64,000 nt of DNA from JAGRGG01 sp965217265. GTDB lineage: Bacteria; Pseudomonadota; Alphaproteobacteria; Geminicoccales; Geminicoccaceae. Under the pieces are notes generated by a model. That model was not told where the DNA came from and searched no databases. It saw only the letters and a list, made by a program, of their open reading frames with translations. Below, piece after piece: positions 9,054 through 16,895 of the stretch; position 1 is the stretch's first letter; every line of letters begins with the position of its first letter. The stretch lies in the NCBI GenBank assembly GCA_965217265.1, contig CBDCHP010000012.1, forward strand, positions 1 through 64,000, given 5' to 3'. A program made the translations under genes and the position numbers.

Positions 9054-9865
9054 TCGTTCCCCCTCACCTCTCCCCCGACGGCGGGGCCCGCCCCGCGGCG
9101 GGCGATGATCGCCTCGGCCAAATCCAAGTCGGCCGCCTTGTCGACGTCGATCGCGGCCTCGGCCCGATCGAGCCGCACCGCGGCGGCGCTGCAACCGAGC
9201 GTCGGGCCGATCCGCCGGCAGGCGGCGTCAAGCGTCAGGCGCTTGGCGACGTAGGCCGCGAGCAAAAGCGGCCCGAACGCCGCCGCGAGTTTCAAGGGGT
9301 TCTTGCGCTCCCGCTCGATCTTGCCCCAGAAGGCGACCGCCGACGCCGCCCGCGCGTCGCCCAAGTAGAACAGGTTGGCGCCCGAAATGTCGCCGTCCTT
9401 GAACGCGAGCCACGTCCTCTTGGTCGCGAGGCCGGCGCCCTCCAGCGTCTCGCGGCCGACGACGCCGGCGACGACGTCGCTCTCTGCCTCCCGCGCGGCG
9501 GCGAGGAACGCGCCCAGCATCGCTCCGTCGAGCAGCGGGTGGTCGCCGGTCGTGACGAGCAGCGGCGCCCCGATGCGCTCAAAGCCGGCCGCGACCGAGG
9601 CGCTGGGCCCCGCCTCGGCCGGCAGCCACGTCGGCGGCTCGGCGTTCGCGGCGGCGAGTGCTTCGGCGAGGAGCGCGTCGGCCCCCGCCTCGGCGGCGAC
9701 GAAGACGGACCCCAGACCCGGCGTCGCGCGGATCGCGTCCAGCACGTAGGCCAGCATCGGCCGGCCCAGGAGCGGTGCGGCGCACTTGTGCGCCACGCCG
9801 GCGGCGCGCGCCACCGGGTCGTCGGGCCCGCGCGAGCCGGCGAGAACCAGGACGGGGAGGCTCAC
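9050..9865 (-). CDS. MobA-like NTP transferase domain protein
   Basis: 271-aa nucleotidyltransferase of the GT-A/MobA type. The opening LPVLVLAGSRGPDD and the following HKCAAPLLGRPMLAYVLDAI correspond to the NTP-binding loop and the K-G-PML block of the family. The metal site is probably the D in LVTTGDHPLL. The glycine-rich loop lacks the canonical S-RMG sequence, so this is not MobA itself. The GTG start at 9865 overlaps the upstream stop (GTGA) and the stop overlaps the next start (ATGA), so it is translationally coupled on both sides. Likely role: activating a phosphorylated head group or sugar for the operon's pathway; that is inference. Confidence 0.78.
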   Translation of the reverse strand: MSLPVLVLAGSRGPDDPVARAAGVAHKCAAPLLGRPMLAYVLDAIRATPGLGSVFVAAEAGADALLAEALAAANAEPPTWLPAEAGPSASVAAGFERIGAPLLVTTGDHPLLDGAMLGAFLAAAREAESDVVAGVVGRETLEGAGLATKRTWLAFKDGDISGANLFYLGDARAASAVAFWGKIERERKNPLKLAAAFGPLLLAAYVAKRLTLDAACRRIGPTLGCSAAAVRLDRAEAAIDVDKAADLDLAEAIIARRGAGPAVGGEVRGNE

Positions 9866-11058
9866 GCGATCGCCTTTTCGTAGAGGCGGTAGGTCTTGTC
9901 GGCGACGCCGCCCAAGCTCTCGATCATCCGGCGCATGGCGTGGTTGTCCTCCAGGATCCAGGACAGTTCGCCGTGCACCACGCCCCGCTCTGCCGCCGCC
10001 GCCTTCACCTTGACGACCACGGCCAAGGCCAGGGCCGCGCCGAGGCGGCTGTGGTGGAACCGGCGCCGCACGCCCATGAGCGGCATCCGCGCCCGCTCGA
10101 CGCCGCCGATCTTCAACCGGCGCAGCAAGGTGAGCCAGCCGAACGGCAACAGCCGCCCGTCGAGCCCCTCGATCGCCTCGTTCAGGTCGGGCAGGGTCAC
10201 GGTCATCGCCACGGGCTCGCCGTGCAATTCGGCGACGGCGAAGTTCTCGGCGCCCACCAGCGGGCGGATCGTTTTGGCGAGGTAGCCGGCCTCGTCGCCG
10301 CCGAACGGGATGAAGCCCCAGTTGCCGGCCCAGGCGTCGTTGAAGATGTCGACGATGATCGCGATCTCGTCCTGGTAGCGGCGCATGTCGAGGTGGCGCA
10401 CGGTGAGCCCGTCCACCGCCCGCAGGCGCTCGACCATCCGCGCCGCGTGGGGTGGCAAAGGCGCCTGCACGTCGAGTCCGTAGGCGATCAGGTCCTTCGT
10501 CTTGGCGTAGCCGAGGTCGCGTAAGAGCCGGTCGTAGTAGGGGCGCCCGTGCGGCATCATCATCGCCGGCGGGCGGTGGTAGCCCTCGACCAGGAGGCCG
10601 ATCTCGTCGTTGATCGAGGGGCTGAACGGCCCCATGGCCCGGACCATGCCGCGCTCTCTGAGCCAGATCTCGGCCGTCTCCAGGAGGAGGCGGGCGGCGA
10701 CAGGATCGTCGAGGCACTCGAAGAAGCCGAAATGCCCGGTCTCATCGCCGTAGCGCTCGATGTGCGCCCGGTTGACCTGGGCGCTGATCCGCCCGATCGG
10801 CGTCCTGCCCCGCGCCACGGTCCAGTATGCTATCTCGATGCCGCGCAGGAACGGGTTCTTCTTCGGGTTCAAATGGTCCAGCCGCTCGAAGGTCAGCGGC
10901 TGGACCCATAGAGGATCGTCTCTATAGACCTCGCGCGTGATGCCTAAAAAACGGCGCAGGTCGGCCTTGGTGTGCGCCGGCAGGATCGAGAGCGGCCCGT
11001 CCGGCAGACGGTCCGCCCGCGCACCCCCTTCGCCGTGCTTTGCTGCCGTATCGCTCAT
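9862..11058 (-). CDS. GNAT-fold acyltransferase, bCerS-like candidate
   Basis: 398-aa protein. The N-terminal third has the pattern FLGITREVYRDDPLWVQPL followed by LNPKKNPFLRGIEIAYW and IGRISAQVNRAHIE. This pattern belongs to a family of two-domain GNAT-like proteins that includes the bacterial ceramide synthase bCerS described in Caulobacter. Many relatives in bacteria without known sphingolipids exist, so this is a candidate only. The C-terminal half (EPVAMTVTLPDLNEAIEG, then a GALALAVVVKVKAAAAERG helix) looks like the acyl-CoA-binding GNAT core. The ATG at 11058 overlaps the upstream stop (ATGA). No serine palmitoyltransferase is in the window to confirm a sphingolipid pathway. Confidence 0.72.
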   Translation of the reverse strand: MSDTAAKHGEGGARADRLPDGPLSILPAHTKADLRRFLGITREVYRDDPLWVQPLTFERLDHLNPKKNPFLRGIEIAYWTVARGRTPIGRISAQVNRAHIERYGDETGHFGFFECLDDPVAARLLLETAEIWLRERGMVRAMGPFSPSINDEIGLLVEGYHRPPAMMMPHGRPYYDRLLRDLGYAKTKDLIAYGLDVQAPLPPHAARMVERLRAVDGLTVRHLDMRRYQDEIAIIVDIFNDAWAGNWGFIPFGGDEAGYLAKTIRPLVGAENFAVAELHGEPVAMTVTLPDLNEAIEGLDGRLLPFGWLTLLRRLKIGGVERARMPLMGVRRRFHHSRLGAALALAVVVKVKAAAAERGVVHGELSWILEDNHAMRRMIESLGGVADKTYRLYEKAIA

Positions 11059-13421
11059 GCCGCGCTGCGTGGCCGCTCCTCGCGCATCAGCCGCCGGACG
11101 CGCTCGACGACGCGGTCGAGGTCGTTCAAGGGCCGCCGCGTCGCGACCACGCGCTCGTCGTCCAAGCGCACGAGCAGCCCGCGCGCCGCGAGTGCCCGGT
11201 GCAGGAGGCGCAGGTCGCGCGCCGGCCGCACCAGCCCCTTGACCACCGCCCGGTCGAGCAGGCGCGAGAGCCCGTGCTGCTGCATCGGCGTGCCGCGATA
11301 GCTCGTACCGCCGCCGAGCGCCAGCGCCAGGAGGTGCCGGCCGGCGCGCCCGCCGGGCAGGCGCTCGACGCGCTGCGGCGGCTCGAACAGGTCGACCGGC
11401 TTGGCCGCAGCGCAGGCGGCGGCGAGGAGGTCGACGTCGTCGCCGAGGAGCATGGCCCGGTCGGCGGCGCGGACCAGCGCCTCGCGCGCACCCGCCTCGC
11501 CGGCGAGGTCGTGGTCGCTCATGACCGGCACCGGGCCCAAACGTTCGAGCAGCGCCCGGCGCGGGGCCTCGCCCGTGTCGGGCTCGATCCAGACGACGAG
11601 GCCGCCGCCGACGTCGTCGAGCCGGGCACGGGCGCGCTCGGCGAACCGCCCCGCCACCCGGGCGTCGACGACGTAGGGCGCCTTGCCGGGTCCCAGCACC
11701 AGGAGCGAGCGCGGGGCCGGCACGTCCTGGCCTTGCAGGATCTCGGCCCAGCGCGCCACCAGCGCCTTCGCCGCCGCGTCGTTGCGCAGCGCCAGCGGCG
11801 CCGTGACGTGGAGGACGTTGCCGCGCACCGGCAGCCTGTGCTGCGGCTGCGCCACGATCAGGTCGAACAGGTCGTAGCCTGCCTCGGGCCGGCCGAGCTG
11901 GACGATCCGGGTCCGGCCGCCGCCTTGTTGCTTGACCCAGGCGGCGACGCCCGCCGCCCGCCGCCCGGCCGCGAGCAGAAGGTCGGGCCAAGGTGCGTCG
12001 AGCGCGTCCGAGCGGTCGCGGTCGAGCCCGCCCAAGCCGGCGCCGCGAACGAGGTTCGGCAGCTTCGACAGGGCCTTGTAGGCGAGGCGCTTCTCCTTGA
12101 AACCCCAGCCGAGCGCGTCGGCGAGGCGGCGCACCTGCGCGTCGCGGCCGGGGTCGCCCTCGATCAGCGCCCAGACCAGGGGGGCGTCCGCCGCCGTCAG
12201 CCGCTTGCTGGCGTGCGCCCGCCCGGCCTTCTCCGCCCCCGTCGTCGGGGCGACGTCGAGGTGCCAGCTAACCCCGGGAAACGCCTCCGCCGCCTCCTCC
12301 AGCCGCTGCCGCCACCAGTCGCCGCTGCCCAGGCCCACGACGGCCGCCGTCGCCGGCAGGGCGACGTGGACGAGCTTGCTTGCCCGCCCGAACAGGGCGC
12401 GCAGGACCCAGGGCAGGTCGGCCGGCGGCAGGTGCTCCAAGAGGTCGCGCGCCTGCACCGCGTCGAAGGGGCCCCTCGGCCAAGCGGCGTCGGGCGTCGG
12501 GCGGAAATGCTCGACCTCGGCGGCATTGAGGAGGCTTTCGGGCGCCGGCCCGGCGTCGATCGCCCGAACGACGAGGAGGCTCTCGACACCGAGATCCTTG
12601 GTAAGATCCCTGGCCGACGCCGAGATTTTCGGCTCGGCTTGCGGCATAAGCTTGGCGGTCGCCGCCAAACGGCCGGCGAAGTCGGGGCTCGGCCGATCGG
12701 CCGTGAACACCTGGTAGCCCGACGCGTCCGCCTCGCGCTCCAGATCGTACCAGACGTAGGCGAGCGGGTTCGGGTGGTAGGAGTAGCTCTCGGGAAACGG
12801 GTGCCAGGGCTGCTGGTGGAGCGCCGTGTAGTGCAGGCACTTGGTCAGGCCCTCGACGTACTCCATGTCGCGCGCGTTCCAGTGCGGGTCGAGCTTCCCC
12901 CACAAGCCGGGCTCGGAAGCCGGCTTGTTGATGAGCGCGTGCTTGCCCTCTCTCGCCGCCGCGTCTCGGTTCCAGGCCGGCAGCATCCGCCCGCAGTCGA
13001 TCAGCATGACCGAGGTGTCCTTGGCCGAGATGGCGAGGTAGCCGTGCGCGCCCATGTCGAGGTCGAACAGCAGCGCCGGGTCGGCGAGGTAGATCTGGTC
13101 GACGTCGTTGTAGATCGCCCGGCCCGTCCCGCCGGCGAACGAGGGGATGGCGTAGCGGTAGTTGGTGAAGCCCGTGCGCCAGCGGGAGCGGTCGAAGCCC
13201 TTGATGTTCTTCATCAAGTAGACCTCGTAGGTGCGTCCCGGGTCGCGCACCTTCTCGATCGCGTAGAAGAAGACCCGCTCGGCGCGGTACTGCGCCTCCT
13301 CGGTGCCGAGATAGATCCGCACAGGATCCTTCTCCGACGGCGTCGCACCCGCCCTCGGTCCCAGAACGACCCGGTCGGGGTCCTGCCGCTCGAAGGGCCA
13401 GGGCGCGTCGGCATCGGTCAT
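11055..13421 (-). CDS. GT-A glycosyltransferase-like / ELM1 fusion protein
   Basis: 788-aa multi-domain protein, first gene of the 13.4-8.1 kb operon. Residues about 20-260 resemble a GT-A glycosyltransferase: IYLGTEEAQYRAERVFFY and a DxD-like NDVDQIYLADPALLFDLD. Residues about 285-440 look like a degraded methyltransferase region (RGPFDAVQARDLLEHLPPADLPWVL). The C-terminal part, from about 470, is an ELM1-family domain (DUF1022; named for a plant mitochondrial fission factor). It includes LIVAQPQHRLPVRGNVLH, a VWIEPDTGEAP strand and ADRAMLLGDDVDLLAAACA, and is related to GT-B glycosyltransferases. I start at ATG 13421; a TTG at 13445 is also in frame. It may glycosylate an envelope lipid; no specificity can be given. 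Confidence 0.72.
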   Translation of the reverse strand: MTDADAPWPFERQDPDRVVLGPRAGATPSEKDPVRIYLGTEEAQYRAERVFFYAIEKVRDPGRTYEVYLMKNIKGFDRSRWRTGFTNYRYAIPSFAGGTGRAIYNDVDQIYLADPALLFDLDMGAHGYLAISAKDTSVMLIDCGRMLPAWNRDAAAREGKHALINKPASEPGLWGKLDPHWNARDMEYVEGLTKCLHYTALHQQPWHPFPESYSYHPNPLAYVWYDLEREADASGYQVFTADRPSPDFAGRLAATAKLMPQAEPKISASARDLTKDLGVESLLVVRAIDAGPAPESLLNAAEVEHFRPTPDAAWPRGPFDAVQARDLLEHLPPADLPWVLRALFGRASKLVHVALPATAAVVGLGSGDWWRQRLEEAAEAFPGVSWHLDVAPTTGAEKAGRAHASKRLTAADAPLVWALIEGDPGRDAQVRRLADALGWGFKEKRLAYKALSKLPNLVRGAGLGGLDRDRSDALDAPWPDLLLAAGRRAAGVAAWVKQQGGGRTRIVQLGRPEAGYDLFDLIVAQPQHRLPVRGNVLHVTAPLALRNDAAAKALVARWAEILQGQDVPAPRSLLVLGPGKAPYVVDARVAGRFAERARARLDDVGGGLVVWIEPDTGEAPRRALLERLGPVPVMSDHDLAGEAGAREALVRAADRAMLLGDDVDLLAAACAAAKPVDLFEPPQRVERLPGGRAGRHLLALALGGGTSYRGTPMQQHGLSRLLDRAVVKGLVRPARDLRLLHRALAARGLLVRLDDERVVATRRPLNDLDRVVERVRRLMREERPRSAA

Positions 13422-13507
13422 CAACAAGGCTCGCTTCGCTTGCAACGTGAACGTCGGCGCTGAGATAGGGGTGCCGGACGGGGCGCGTCAAACCCCGTGG
13501 GGGGTGA

Positions 13508-13644
13508 TGAACGCTTCGCGTCGCCTGCGGCGGGCTTTTTTCTTCTTTTTTTGTCTTTTGTTCGAGATTTGCCCTCGGCGCCTCGGCCAATCTCATGCGT
13601 TAACACTGGTAAAAAAAGCCCGCCGCAGGCGACGCGAAACGTTC
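13508..13644. repeat. intergenic palindromic element, copy 3
   Basis: About 137 bp upstream of the ELM1 fusion gene and downstream of the AI-2E permease gene. Left arm TGAACGCTTCGCGTCGCC-TGCGGCGGGC then a T-rich tract; right arm GCCCGCCGCAGGCGACGCG then AAACGTTC. The arms are almost perfectly complementary. The core carries CCTCGGCGCCTCGGCCAATC and GTTAACACTGG in the majority (+) orientation. Confidence 0.9.
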
Positions 13645-14760
13645 TCATTCAGCCTTCGGCACGGGGTCGCCCTCGGGCGAGGCGCCCGGCCGCATCGCCA
13701 GCCACTCGCGCGTCAGGGCGAGCGCGACGGCGAGCAGCGTCGGCCCTAGGAAGATGCCGAGCAGGCCGAAGGCGACGAGGCCGCCGAGCACGCCGATGAA
13801 GCCGAGCAGGAAGGGCAGGTTCGAGCCGCGGCTGATGAGCCAGGGCCGAACGAAGTTGTCGACCGTGCTGACGACGCCGGCGCACCAGACGGCGAGGAAA
13901 ATCGCCCAGCCGATGTCGCCCCGGTGCAAGAGCCAGATCACCGCCGGCACCCAGATGATCGGGGCTCCCGTCGGGAAGAGCGACAGGACGAAGACGAGGC
14001 AGCCCAGGAACACCGGTGCCGGCACGCCCGCGAGCGCGAAGCCGATTGCCGCGAGGGCACCCTGCAAGGCCGCCGTGCCGACGACGCCGTAGACGACGCC
14101 GCGGATCGTGCCGGCCGCGACCGCGATCAGGCGGCGCGCCCCCGGCCCCATCACCCGCTCGCCGCCGCGCACGAGCACGAGGCGCCCCCTGCGGCCGTCG
14201 CGGTAGACGAAGAAGACGATGAGCACCGAGAGCGAGAGTTCGAGGACGCCGCGCCCGAGCCCGACGCCGCCGGCGACGACGAGGTTGCGCGCGGCGCTGA
14301 ACAAAGGCGCCAAGTAGCTGCCGACCTCGCGCAGGAACTGGTCGGTGTTGGTGACGAGCAGGAGCCAGTAGGCGTCGAGCGTCTCGCCGACGAGCGGCAG
14401 GCCCTCGACCCAGGCGGGCGGGGCGACGAGGGCGATGCCGCCGTCCGGGCCGCGCAACGCCTCGACCAGGGTCTCGACGTTGTCGGCGACGCTGGTGCCG
14501 AGGAGGATGAGCGGCAGGACGAAGGCGGCGGCGAGCCCGAGCGTCATCAAGAACGCGGCCAGCGTGCCGCGGTTGCCCAGGGCGGCGTTCAGCCGCTCGT
14601 AGATCGGCCACGTCGAGTAGCCGAGGATGATCGCCCACAAGATCGGCGAGAAGAACGGCCGCAGCACCAAGAGGCAGCCGATCGCCAACAGGCCGAGCAG
14701 GAGCCAGAGCAGGGCCTGCTCGAACTGGCCCCGGCCGAGGATCTCCTGGATGCGCGCCAT
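13645..14760 (-). CDS. AI-2E family transporter (PerM-like permease)
   Basis: 371-aa polytopic membrane protein of the AI-2 exporter / PerM superfamily. It has N-terminal TM pairs (LLWLLLGLLAIGCLLVL, then FSPILWAIILGYSTWPIYE), a soluble central segment, and the family's C-terminal membrane block. That block contains VVSTVDNFVRPWLISRGSN and LPFLLGFIGVLGGLVAFGL, the most conserved part of the family. The ATG at 14760 follows AGAAAGA. It lies 46 bp downstream of the nitrilase-family gene on the same strand, so may be co-transcribed. Substrates in this family vary (signals, Na+/H+ exchange), so no specific transport role is proposed. Confidence 0.87.
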   Translation of the reverse strand: MARIQEILGRGQFEQALLWLLLGLLAIGCLLVLRPFFSPILWAIILGYSTWPIYERLNAALGNRGTLAAFLMTLGLAAAFVLPLILLGTSVADNVETLVEALRGPDGGIALVAPPAWVEGLPLVGETLDAYWLLLVTNTDQFLREVGSYLAPLFSAARNLVVAGGVGLGRGVLELSLSVLIVFFVYRDGRRGRLVLVRGGERVMGPGARRLIAVAAGTIRGVVYGVVGTAALQGALAAIGFALAGVPAPVFLGCLVFVLSLFPTGAPIIWVPAVIWLLHRGDIGWAIFLAVWCAGVVSTVDNFVRPWLISRGSNLPFLLGFIGVLGGLVAFGLLGIFLGPTLLAVALALTREWLAMRPGASPEGDPVPKAE

Positions 14761-14806
14761 GCGTGCGGGTCTTTCTCGAACAAGATGAGGCGGGCCGGTC
14801 GAAACC

Positions 14807-15625
14807 CTAGAGCCGGCGGTGGTCCGCCGTCGGGATGCGCCGCCGCACGGTCGTAAGGTAGCCCGGATCAAGGTTCGCCGTGGCGAAGCCCGGCCCCTCG
14901 CCGACGCGGGCGACGACCGACCCCCAAGGATCGACGATCATCGCGTTGCCGTAGCACTCGCGCACGTCGCCCGAGCCCATGCTGTAGGGCCCCGTCTGCG
15001 CCGCCGCGACGACGTAGGCCTGGGTCTCGATCGCCCGCGCCCGCAGCAGCACCTCCCAGTGGTCCTTGCCGGTGTGCAAGGTGAAGGCGGCCGGGACCGC
15101 GATCAGGTTGGCCCCGGCCTCGCCCAGGCGGCGGTAGAGTTCGGCAAAGCGTACGTCGTAGCAGATCGACAGGCCCAGGCGCCAGGAACCGTCCAGGTCG
15201 ACCGTCACCACCGCGTCGCCGGGTTCGGTGTAGTCGCTCTCCTTGTAGCCGCGCCCGTCCGGGGTCTCGACGTCGAACAGGTGGATCTTGGCGTAGCGGC
15301 CGATCTCGCCGCCGTCCCGGTCGAAGACGACGCTCGTGTTGGTCAGCTTCTCGCCGCTTGCCGTCTGAAACCAGGAGCCGCCGTGGATCATGATCCGGTG
15401 CTGCCGGGCGAGCCGGCTCAGGCGCCTGTGCGCCTCGCCCTCGAACGGCGGCTCGGCCGCCTCGGCGCGGGCACCCCGCCCGCCGCCCATGACGGTGAAG
15501 GTCTCGGGCAGGCAAACGAGGTCCGGCCGGTCGCGCGCGGCGGCGGCCCCGATCAGCCGCTCGGCCGCTTCGAGGTTGCGCGCCTTGTCGGCGCCCGAAT
15601 TCATCTGGAGCACGCAAACGCGCAT
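14807..15625 (-). CDS. carbon-nitrogen hydrolase (Nit1/NitFhit-like amidase)
   Basis: 272-aa nitrilase-superfamily amidohydrolase. The catalytic triad is visible: Glu in LVCLPETFTVMG, Lys in GRYAKIHLFD, and Cys in LGLSICYDVRF. The spacing and the sequence HLFDVETPDGRGYKESDY fit the Nit1/Nit2 branch, whose members act on deaminated glutathione or omega-amides. The ATG at 15625 gives the typical start MRVCVLQMNSG. The gene begins 5 bp after the galM stop, so the two are almost certainly one transcript. Cytoplasmic metabolite repair is the likely role. Confidence 0.88.
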   Translation of the reverse strand: MRVCVLQMNSGADKARNLEAAERLIGAAAARDRPDLVCLPETFTVMGGGRGARAEAAEPPFEGEAHRRLSRLARQHRIMIHGGSWFQTASGEKLTNTSVVFDRDGGEIGRYAKIHLFDVETPDGRGYKESDYTEPGDAVVTVDLDGSWRLGLSICYDVRFAELYRRLGEAGANLIAVPAAFTLHTGKDHWEVLLRARAIETQAYVVAAAQTGPYSMGSGDVRECYGNAMIVDPWGSVVARVGEGPGFATANLDPGYLTTVRRRIPTADHRRL

Positions 15626-15630
15626 CGTGG

Positions 15631-16611
15631 TCACCCGTCGATGTGGAACTGGAGGCGAAGCCGGTTGCGGTAGGTCTCGCCCGGCCCCAGGATTGTGTCG
15701 GGAAAGTCGGGCCGGTTCGGCGCGTCGGGGTAGGCTTGCGGTTCGAGGCACAGGCCCTGCAACGCCGAGAAGCGCTCGTTAGCACTGCCGTCGACGTCGA
15801 GCTTGTAGCCGTTGTAGACCTGCAACCCCGGCTGGTCGCTAAAGAGCGTCAGCCGCACCCGCCCGTCGCCCGAGGCGAGTTCGGCCACCTCGCGCAAGCC
15901 CTCGCCGTTCAGGACGTAGCAGTGGTCGAGCTTAGGGTCGCCGTCGCCGACGCGGCGCCCGCCGCGAAAGTCGTAGACCGTACCCTCGACCCGCCGGACC
16001 TCGCCGGTCGGGATGCCGTCGGCGTCGGCCGGCAGGTAGGCGTCGGCGGCGACGCGCAGCCGGTGCCGCGCCACCGTGCCCTCGCCGTCGAGGTTCCAGT
16101 AGGCGTGGTGGGTGAGGTTGATCGGGCAGGGTGCGTCGACGGTCGCCGTCAGCTCGACGTCGAGCGTGTCGACGGCCGCGATCGCGTAGCGCGCCTTGAA
16201 CGTCGCCGTGCCGGGGTAGCCGCCCTCGCCCGCCGGCGCGACGAGGCCGAGCACGACGGCCTCGTCGTCGGCCGCCTCGATCTCCCAAAAGCGATGCGGC
16301 AGCCCGTGCGCGCCGCCGTGCAGGTGGTGCCGGCCGTCGTTGGCGTCGAGTTCGTACGTCGTCCCGTCGAGGGCGAAGCGGGCGTCCTTGATCCGGTTGG
16401 CGAAGCGGCCGCAGACCGCGCCGAAATAGGGCGAGAGGTCGGCGTAGTCGGGGGCCGTTGCCAGACCTAAGCACAAGGACCGGCGCCCGCCGTCGAGCGG
16501 CAGGCTCAAGTCCTGCAAGACGGCGCCGTAGTCCAAGACGCTCAAGCGCAGGCCGGCATGGCCCAGCGTCGCACGCCGAACGGGCCGCCCGTCGATTTGG
16601 CCGAACGGCAT
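15631..16611 (-). CDS. galM: aldose 1-epimerase
   Basis: 326-aa mutarotase interconverting alpha and beta anomers of aldohexoses. The catalytic His lies in PINLTHHAYWNLDG (with the substrate-binding His of LHGGAHGLPHRFW upstream), and the catalytic Glu is in GLCLEPQAYPDAPN. The ATG at 16611 has a strong ribosome site, GGAGGAG, 5 bp upstream. It leads the transcript galM-nitrilase-AI-2E permease. Its length and motif order match standard GalM. Confidence 0.92.
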   Translation of the reverse strand: MPFGQIDGRPVRRATLGHAGLRLSVLDYGAVLQDLSLPLDGGRRSLCLGLATAPDYADLSPYFGAVCGRFANRIKDARFALDGTTYELDANDGRHHLHGGAHGLPHRFWEIEAADDEAVVLGLVAPAGEGGYPGTATFKARYAIAAVDTLDVELTATVDAPCPINLTHHAYWNLDGEGTVARHRLRVAADAYLPADADGIPTGEVRRVEGTVYDFRGGRRVGDGDPKLDHCYVLNGEGLREVAELASGDGRVRLTLFSDQPGLQVYNGYKLDVDGSANERFSALQGLCLEPQAYPDAPNRPDFPDTILGPGETYRNRLRLQFHIDG

Positions 16612-16676
16612 GTCTCCTCCGGCTTCAATTGCTGTGATAGGCCCTATACACCGAATCAACGGTGCTGGCACCGGCG

Positions 16677-16827
16677 GAACGCTTCGCGTCGCCTGCGGCG
16701 GGCTTTCTCTATCTTCTTTTTTGCCTTGTCCGGGGCCCGCCCTCGGCGCCGCGGCCAATCTCCTGCGTTAACACTGGCAAAAAAGAGAAAAAAGAAGACC
16801 GCGCGTCAGCGCACGCGCGAGCGTTCA
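16677..16827. repeat. intergenic palindromic element, copy 4
   Basis: About 151 bp, majority (+) orientation, core with CCTCGGCGCCGCGGCCAATC and GTTAACACTGG. It is the only copy lying between divergent genes (galM and the peptide-binding protein). It therefore cannot be serving as a terminator for a gene ending there; it would sit in both promoter regions. Confidence 0.9.
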
Positions 16828-16895
16828 CCGCGGGCGGTTGACAGATCGGCGCCGGCCCCGGACTCTCCCGCCAGCCGCCCGACGGGAGAGAGTCG

